Shown in pieces: positions 59,212 through 64,000 of a stretch of DNA of 64,000 nt. The notes under the pieces are model-generated. The model did not search any database. It had not been told where the DNA came from and worked only from the letters and a program-made list of their open reading frames with translations. Origin of the DNA: Amycolatopsis acidiphila (GTDB taxonomy: Bacteria > Actinomycetota > Actinomycetes > Mycobacteriales > Pseudonocardiaceae). The stretch's first letter is position 1. Each line of letters starts with the position of its first letter. A program made the translations under genes and the position numbers. The stretch is from positions 4,588,001-4,652,000 of the forward strand of contig NZ_CP090063.1 of NCBI RefSeq assembly GCF_021391495.1, read 5' to 3'.

Positions 59212-59425
59212 GAAGCCTCCCGGGAAGAATTCGGCAAAAGACAGTTGTACGACGGTCGTTCCCCGGTCCACCACGGGCTTTCCGCGTGACGGACAGCGTG
59301 CCCGACTCCCCTCTGAAGGTGTGCGCGATGAAGCGTGAGAACCAGCTCGTACCGGCGGTGCCGATGAGTCCGCGGTCCTTTGTGGACAAACGGGTCGGCG
59401 GACGTATCCAGCCGGGCAGGGGCCG

Positions 59426-59935
59426 ATGACAGCGTTGCCGGCGGAGATCTTCGACGTGTCCGGCACGGTCGCGCTGGTCACCGGCGCCGGGTCGGGGCTG
59501 GGCCGCGCGATCGCGGAGACCGTGGCCGGCTGCGGCGCCATGGTCGTCGCGGCGGACCTGGACCAGACTCGTCTCGAGGAGCTGGCCGGCGTCGACCCGT
59601 TCGTGCCCTACTCCTACGCGGTGGCCAAGGCCGGCGTCCTGAACCTCGTCCGCCAGGCGGCGCTGGACCTCGCGCGCCGGCAGGTACGGGTCAACGCGAT
59701 CGCGCCCGGACCGTTCCGCACCAACATCGGCGACGGGCCGCCGAGCCCGGAAGCCGAGGCCCGGTGGGGCACGAGCGTGGCACTGGGCCGGATGGGTGAT
59801 CCACGCGAACTGCGTGGCCTGGCCCTCTTCGTCGCCTCCCGGGCATCGAGTTTCGTGACCGGGAGTGTCTACGCTGTGGATGGCGGAGCCCTCCTGCAGT
59901 CGATGGCACTGGACCCCGCGTCGGAAGGAACGTGA
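59426..59935 (+). CDS. SDR oxidoreductase with in-frame deletion of its catalytic core
   Basis: A 169-aa protein with an intact frame and RBS-like GGGGCCG. It starts like a complete SDR: VSGTVALVTGAGSGLGRAIA (TGxxxGxG), VVAADLDQTRLEELAG, then jumps directly to VDPFVPYSYAVAKAGVLNLV with the YxxxK residues, and ends normally (NAIAPGPFRTNIGDG ... GSVYAVDGG). Compared with 247-260 aa homologues, about 85 residues carrying NNAG and the catalytic Ser are missing. It cannot be an active dehydrogenase; a frame-preserving deletion. It is 3 nt from the Rieske gene. Confidence 0.8.
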   Translation: MTALPAEIFDVSGTVALVTGAGSGLGRAIAETVAGCGAMVVAADLDQTRLEELAGVDPFVPYSYAVAKAGVLNLVRQAALDLARRQVRVNAIAPGPFRTNIGDGPPSPEAEARWGTSVALGRMGDPRELRGLALFVASRASSFVTGSVYAVDGGALLQSMALDPASEGT

Positions 59936-59938
59936 TCA

Positions 59939-60394
59939 ATGCGGATCGTGGTGGCCCCTGTCTCGGAGTTCGCGCCGGGAGACCGGCGGATCGTCCGGGT
60001 CGGGAAGCGCTCCATCGGAGTCTTCCGGGTGGGCGAGAAGTTCTACGCGCTCAACAACTACTGCCCTCACCAGGGCGGGCCGCTGTGCCTGGGGCGCACG
60101 GCGCCGACGGCGATCTCGTCCGGTCCCGGGGACTTCGCGGTGAACGAGGACGTGTTCGTGGCGTGCCCCTGGCACGGCTGGGAGTACGACGTCACCACCG
60201 GCCAGTCCTACCTCGGCCCCGGTGAGGCGCCCGTGCGCAGCTACGGCGTCAGCGTCACCCCCGGCGACGCGCTCGGCGACGGGGTGCGGTTCGGCGACCG
60301 GGTGCCCGGGCCGTATGTCGCGGAGACCTACGACGTGCAGGTGGAAGACGACTACGTGGTGGTCGACACGACCGCCCGGCAGACAGGCAGGTGA
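59939..60394 (+). CDS. Rieske [2Fe-2S] protein
   Basis: A 151-aa small Rieske protein. Iron-sulfur ligands in NNYCPHQGGPLCLG (CxH) and VACPWHGWEYDVTTGQS (CxxH) with 46-residue spacing. No membrane segment or oxygenase catalytic domain, so it is a ferredoxin component or a stand-alone Rieske ferredoxin. Starts 4 nt after the SDR stop codon (overlapping ribosome region), and the amidohydrolase gene starts 5 nt after its end, so the three are one operon. Probably delivers electrons to an oxygenase or acts with the amidohydrolases. Confidence 0.93.
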   Translation: MRIVVAPVSEFAPGDRRIVRVGKRSIGVFRVGEKFYALNNYCPHQGGPLCLGRTAPTAISSGPGDFAVNEDVFVACPWHGWEYDVTTGQSYLGPGEAPVRSYGVSVTPGDALGDGVRFGDRVPGPYVAETYDVQVEDDYVVVDTTARQTGR

Positions 60395-60398
60395 GCAG

Positions 60399-61472
60399 AT
60401 GACCACGACCGAACCCCGGCAGCGGACCGCGCTCTTCGACGCCGACATCCATCCGACCGTGCCGGCGGACAGGCTCGCCGAGAAGCTGCCCGAGCCGTGG
60501 CGCACCCGGTTCCAGACCTTCGGCACCCGCATCGCGCCGCCGCCCGCGATGTACCCGCGCGTGCGCAACGGCGGCATGCGCCTGGACTCCTACCCCGCCA
60601 ACGGCATCCCCGGCAGCGACCTGGGCATGCTGCGCGAGCAGGTGCTCGACGAGTACGGCGTGGGCTACGGCGTGCTGATCCCGTTGCAGGCGCACAGCTA
60701 TGGCGCCGAGCAGCCCGACTACGCGCACGCCTTGTGCCACGCGCTCAACGAGTGCCTGCGCGAGGACTTCCTCGACCCCGAGCCGCGGCTGGTGACCAGC
60801 ATCTGCGTCCCGCACGAGGCACCGGAGCAGGCGATCGCCGAGATCGAGCACTACGCCGGCGACCCGCGCTTCGTCCAGGTGCTCTTTCCCGGCGGTGCGG
60901 AAACCTTTCTGGGGCACCAGAAGTACCTGCCGATCTACCGGGCGGCGGCGCGGGCCGGGCTGCCGGTCGCGATCCACCTCGGCGGCATCGAGCAGCACCG
61001 CGGTGACGGCTGGCCGTCGTTCTACCTCGAGCACCACGCGTGGTTCGGCAACGTGATGGCGATGGTCGCGGCGAACCTCATCTGCGAAGGCGTCTTCGAA
61101 GACGTCCCCGACCTGCAGATCGTCCTCGTCGAAGGCGGGATCGCGTGGTCGGCGCCGCTGATGTGGAGCCTCGACGCGGCGTGGCCGAAGCTGCGCGCCG
61201 ACGTGCCGAAGCTGCGGCGCAAGCCCTCGGAGTACTTTCGCGAGCACTTCTGGTTCAGCACCCAGCCCATCGAGGAGCCGCCCGAGCCGCGGCACCTCGC
61301 GACGGCGCTGGCGCACACCGGGATGACCGACCGGATCCTGTTCGCCTCCGACTACCCGCACTGGGACTTCGACTCGCCCGCGACGGCGCTGCGCGACCTG
61401 CCGAAGGAGCTGCGGCAGCCGATCATGACGGACAACGCCTACCGGCTCTACCACCGCCTGGAGCGCCCGTGA
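60399..61472 (+). CDS. Amidohydrolase (COG2159) in catabolic operon, first copy
   Basis: A 357-aa TIM-barrel amidohydrolase. Metal ligands in TALFDADIHPTVP (DxH replacing HxH), PVAIHLGGIEQHRGD, and FASDYPHWDFDSPA (Asp). FREHFWFSTQPIEEPPEPRH is typical for this subgroup, in which salicylate and carboxymuconate decarboxylases occur. Overlaps the next amidohydrolase gene by 4 nt (GTGA). Forms one operon with the Rieske protein. Confidence 0.9.
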   Translation: MTTTEPRQRTALFDADIHPTVPADRLAEKLPEPWRTRFQTFGTRIAPPPAMYPRVRNGGMRLDSYPANGIPGSDLGMLREQVLDEYGVGYGVLIPLQAHSYGAEQPDYAHALCHALNECLREDFLDPEPRLVTSICVPHEAPEQAIAEIEHYAGDPRFVQVLFPGGAETFLGHQKYLPIYRAAARAGLPVAIHLGGIEQHRGDGWPSFYLEHHAWFGNVMAMVAANLICEGVFEDVPDLQIVLVEGGIAWSAPLMWSLDAAWPKLRADVPKLRRKPSEYFREHFWFSTQPIEEPPEPRHLATALAHTGMTDRILFASDYPHWDFDSPATALRDLPKELRQPIMTDNAYRLYHRLERP

Positions 61473-62521
61473 CCGAGCACATCGACACCGACGTCCACTG
61501 CGCGCCGGCGTCCCTGGAAGCCCTGTTCCCCTACTTCGACGGGTACTGGCGCTCCTACATCACCGACGCGAACCTGAAGCTGTCGCCGTCGGCGGCCAAC
61601 GCCTATCCGCCCGGCGCGCCGACGTCGGCCACCCCGCAGGCACGTGCCGCGGGCGCGTTCCCGCCGGACCACGTGGACCTGCTGCGCAAGCAGGTGCTCG
61701 ACCGGGACGGGCTCCGGTGGGCGTTGCTCAACTGCACGACGTCGTTCGACATCAGCCGCAACCCGTACTACGAGGCCGCGCTGACCCGTGCGGTCAACGA
61801 CTGGGTGCGCACGGAATGGCTGGACCAGGACGACCGGCTGCGTGCGAGCATGGTCGTCCCGACGCTGGACGTCGACGCGGCGGTCGCGGAGATCGAGCGG
61901 CTCGGCGCGGACCGCCGGTTCGTGCAGGTCCTGCTCCCGGTGCGCGGGCAGGACGCGCGCTACGGCAACAAGCGGTTCCACCCCCTGCTGGCCGCGGCGG
62001 CGCGGCACGGCCTGGTGGTGGGGCTGCACGCGTGGGGGCGGATCTCCAGCTCGGCCACGCCGACCGGGTTCGCGCACACGTATCTCGAGGACTACGTCAG
62101 CAACGCGCAGATCGTGCAGGCACACGTGGTCAGCCTCATCGCCGAGGGCGTGTTCCGGGATCTCCCGGACCTGCGGATCTGCTTGGCGGAGTGCGGATTC
62201 TCGTGGCTGCCGGCGCTGTTCTGGCGGTTCGACAAGGAATGGCGCGCGGTGTGGCGCGAGGTGCCGTGGATGAAGGAGGCGCCGGCGGAGTACCTCTACC
62301 GCCACTTCCGCGCCACGACGGAGCCGGCGCAGCTGCCCGAGTCCGGCGAGCAGGTGGCACAGCTGCTGGAGATGATGCGGGTGCCGGAGTTCCTCATGCA
62401 CGCCAGCGACTACCCACACGACCACGGCGACGGCGCCGACCGCCTGCTGGCCGCACTGTCCGATTCGGACCGGGTGTCGGTGCTGCACGCGAACGCCGCC
62501 GCGTTCTACCGGCAGCTGTGA
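61469..62521 (+). CDS. Amidohydrolase (COG2159) in catabolic operon, second copy
   Basis: A 350-aa paralogue of the gene before it: TEHIDTDVHCAPASLEALFP (DxH), GLVVGLHAWGRISSSATPTG (His), LAECGFSWLPALFWRFDKEW and HASDYPHDHGDGAD (Asp). GTG start overlapping the previous stop codon. The two paralogues may form a heteromer, or act on successive intermediates. Convergent with the acyl-CoA synthetase gene. Confidence 0.9.
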   Translation: MTEHIDTDVHCAPASLEALFPYFDGYWRSYITDANLKLSPSAANAYPPGAPTSATPQARAAGAFPPDHVDLLRKQVLDRDGLRWALLNCTTSFDISRNPYYEAALTRAVNDWVRTEWLDQDDRLRASMVVPTLDVDAAVAEIERLGADRRFVQVLLPVRGQDARYGNKRFHPLLAAAARHGLVVGLHAWGRISSSATPTGFAHTYLEDYVSNAQIVQAHVVSLIAEGVFRDLPDLRICLAECGFSWLPALFWRFDKEWRAVWREVPWMKEAPAEYLYRHFRATTEPAQLPESGEQVAQLLEMMRVPEFLMHASDYPHDHGDGADRLLAALSDSDRVSVLHANAAAFYRQL

Positions 62522-62560
62522 GGTCACGGTGGCCGCCCGCGGCGACGCGGGCGGCCACCC

Positions 62561-64000
62561 TCAGTCCCGCGGCAGGGCCTCGAGTACCTCCCGCGCCCAG
62601 GCGAGTTCCAGTTTGCCGGTCGGGGTGCGGCGCAGCTGCGGCAGGAACGCGACGCGGCGGGGCACCTTGTACCCGGCGAGGTCGCGGCGCGCCCAGTCCT
62701 GGATCTCCCGTTCCGTCAGCGTTCCCGCCGTCGCGACCACCGCCGCCACGCGCTCGCCCCAGATCTCGTCGCGCATGCCGAGCACGACGCAGTCCGTGAC
62801 GTCCGGATGCGCCAGCAGCACGTCCTCGACCTCCTGCGGATGCACCTTCTCGCCCCCGGTGTTGATCGCGCCCGACCCCCGCCCGAGGAACCGCAGCGCA
62901 CCGTCGGGGGCGACCTGTGCCAGGTCACCGGGCACCGTGTAGCGGACACCGTCGAGGACACGGAACGTGGTCGAGGTCCTGGCCGCGTCCTTGTAATAGC
63001 CCAGCGGCATCGGCCCGGCGTAGGCCAGCACCCCGGTCCGCCCGCTGCCCGGCACGACCTCCTCGCCCTCGTCCGTGAGCACCTTCGTCACCGGCACCGG
63101 GAAGAACCGGGCCGGCAGGTCGCCGGCCGACGAGGTGACCGCGAAGGCGAACGGGCCGCCTTCGGTCGAGGCGATCGCGTCCACGACCGTCACCGCGGCC
63201 CGTTCGTGCAGCGCCCGCTTGAGGTCGTCGCTCAACGCCGTGCCCGAGCTGATGACCGACCGCAGCGAGCCGAGGCCGTGCGGCCTGCCCGCCTGCTCGG
63301 CGGCGACCAGCTCGTCGACGAGCGGGCGGCACACCGCGTTGCCCGCCACGATCATCGTGCCGACGCGTCGTTCGGCGACGGTCTCCCAGACGTGGCGCGG
63401 ATCGAGGGCACCCCGCCGGGTGGTGACGACCTGCCCGCCGGTCAGCAGGGCACCCATCGAGTTGAACAGGCCCGTGCCGTGCATGAGCGGGACGACCGGC
63501 ATCGTCACCGGCGCGAGACCGGTGTTGTGCGCGGAAACGGCGATCTCGACCGCTTCGTCCAGCGTGCCGGGAAGCGCCTCGGCGCCCAGCGGCCGGAAGA
63601 TCGGCACGAGCAGCGAGTGCAGCAGGTCGGCGTGGCGCCAGATCACGCCCTTCGGCCTTCCGGTGGTGCCGCCGGTGTACATGAACAGCTGGTCCGAACC
63701 AGGGCGTGGCCGCGCCGGCCGCGGGGCCACCGAGCGCAGCACCTCTTCGAGCTCGGCGGCAGCGGGCCCTGCCGACGCCGGACCCACCCGGACGAGCAGG
63801 CGCAGGGTCGGTACGTGCCGCGCCGCGTCGCTGACGTTCCCGGCCAGCTCACCGCTGAAGACGAGCGCCGCGGCGTCCGCGTCCCGCAGCAGCGACGACA
63901 GCTCGTCCCGGGTGTAGCGGTAGTTCGCGTTGACCGGCACCGCCCCGAGCTTGAACGCGGCGAACACCGTTTCCAGGTACGCGGCGCCGTTGTAGAGGTA
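62561..64000 (-). CDS. AMP-forming acyl-CoA synthetase, 5' end off window
   Basis: At least 480 codons of a class I adenylate-forming enzyme. AMP-binding P-loop LFMYTGGTTGRPKGVIWRHA, VVDAIASTEGGPFAF, GDLAQVAPDGALRFLGRGSG (hinge and A8 region), INTGGEKVHPQEVEDVLLAH, and the C-terminal RRTPTGKLELAW with the catalytic Lys (A10). The N-terminus continues beyond the right edge. It likely activates an aromatic or medium-chain acid for the adjoining catabolic operon (inference). Confidence 0.93.
   Translation of the reverse strand, partial: YLYNGAAYLETVFAAFKLGAVPVNANYRYTRDELSSLLRDADAAALVFSGELAGNVSDAARHVPTLRLLVRVGPASAGPAAAELEEVLRSVAPRPARPRPGSDQLFMYTGGTTGRPKGVIWRHADLLHSLLVPIFRPLGAEALPGTLDEAVEIAVSAHNTGLAPVTMPVVPLMHGTGLFNSMGALLTGGQVVTTRRGALDPRHVWETVAERRVGTMIVAGNAVCRPLVDELVAAEQAGRPHGLGSLRSVISSGTALSDDLKRALHERAAVTVVDAIASTEGGPFAFAVTSSAGDLPARFFPVPVTKVLTDEGEEVVPGSGRTGVLAYAGPMPLGYYKDAARTSTTFRVLDGVRYTVPGDLAQVAPDGALRFLGRGSGAINTGGEKVHPQEVEDVLLAHPDVTDCVVLGMRDEIWGERVAAVVATAGTLTEREIQDWARRDLAGYKVPRRVAFLPQLRRTPTGKLELAWAREVLEALPRD

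Overview
This is a 64 kb stretch of a high-GC actinomycete chromosome, most likely from the Pseudonocardiaceae and close to Amycolatopsis (inference). The reasons are very GC-rich codon use with GTG starts, a complete conservon (sensor kinase, roadblock, DUF742, small GTPase), a DUF6412/YidC neighbourhood, many DHA2 MFS pumps, HxlR/TetR/MarR regulators and NDMA-type alcohol dehydrogenases. It looks like accessory, chromosome-arm-like DNA: regulators and oxidoreductases dominate, no ribosomal, tRNA or cell-division genes were seen, and gene remnants are frequent. Both ends cut through genes (phospholipase C on the left, acyl-CoA synthetase on the right).

Layout. 1-7.5 kb: secreted phospholipase C, a secreted GH31 glycosidase, a MerR pair, an NDMA-dependent alcohol dehydrogenase and a SnoaL-like protein flanking two KstR-type palindromes, and MsrA. 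7.5-10.5 kb: a decay zone with a multiply frameshifted transposase, an HxlR gene broken by a 14-bp tandem duplication, an SDR/DUF1772 chimera and a degenerate C/A-rich minisatellite. 10.5-17.8 kb: an LLM oxidoreductase with an SRPBCC protein and HxlR regulator, an RsbV/RsbW-like pair, a DMT transporter, a frameshifted SDR, and an ECF sigma factor with a putative anti-sigma protein. 17.8-19.4 kb: a palindrome-rich, hairpin-rich leader followed by a reverse transcriptase with retron-like features; this is the best candidate for an undescribed system here. 19.4-24 kb: an NHL-type secreted protein, a DrrAB-like ABC exporter, a C-rich minisatellite and an alcohol dehydrogenase. 24-27.5 kb: a frameshifted molybdopterin oxidoreductase with altered N-terminal cysteines, plus P450 and membrane-protein debris.

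27.5-41 kb: a ThDP enzyme, a DUF1206 membrane protein, an MFS pump with its own operator, LysR, SDR, STAS, a TetR/Ohr divergent pair with a clear operator, a fasciclin lipoprotein with a membrane sulfite-oxidase-like enzyme, an MFS protein fused to carboxypeptidase-regulatory-like domains with a divergent MarR gene, and DUF6412 with a YidC remnant. 41-44.5 kb: IPP isomerase, an indole prenyltransferase and a tryptophanase form a compact putative prenyl-indole cluster. 44.5-49 kb: conservon. 49-50 kb: a deletion scar fusing two divergent genes, beside a 200-bp tandem duplication. 50-55.6 kb: cysteine desulfurase, a DinB-like protein, a solute-binding lipoprotein and a GAF-kinase/NarL two-component pair. 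55.9-64 kb: a catabolic-looking block (three amidohydrolases, a muconolactone-isomerase-like protein, a CoA-transferase, a Rieske protein, an acyl-CoA synthetase and two internally deleted dehydrogenases).

Two points cut across the window. Several otherwise well-conserved genes carry single-base indels in G/C runs; these could be real decay or assembly errors. The palindrome TCCACAGTGGA occurs four times, far above what base composition predicts. All calls come from reading the sequence; no database search was run.
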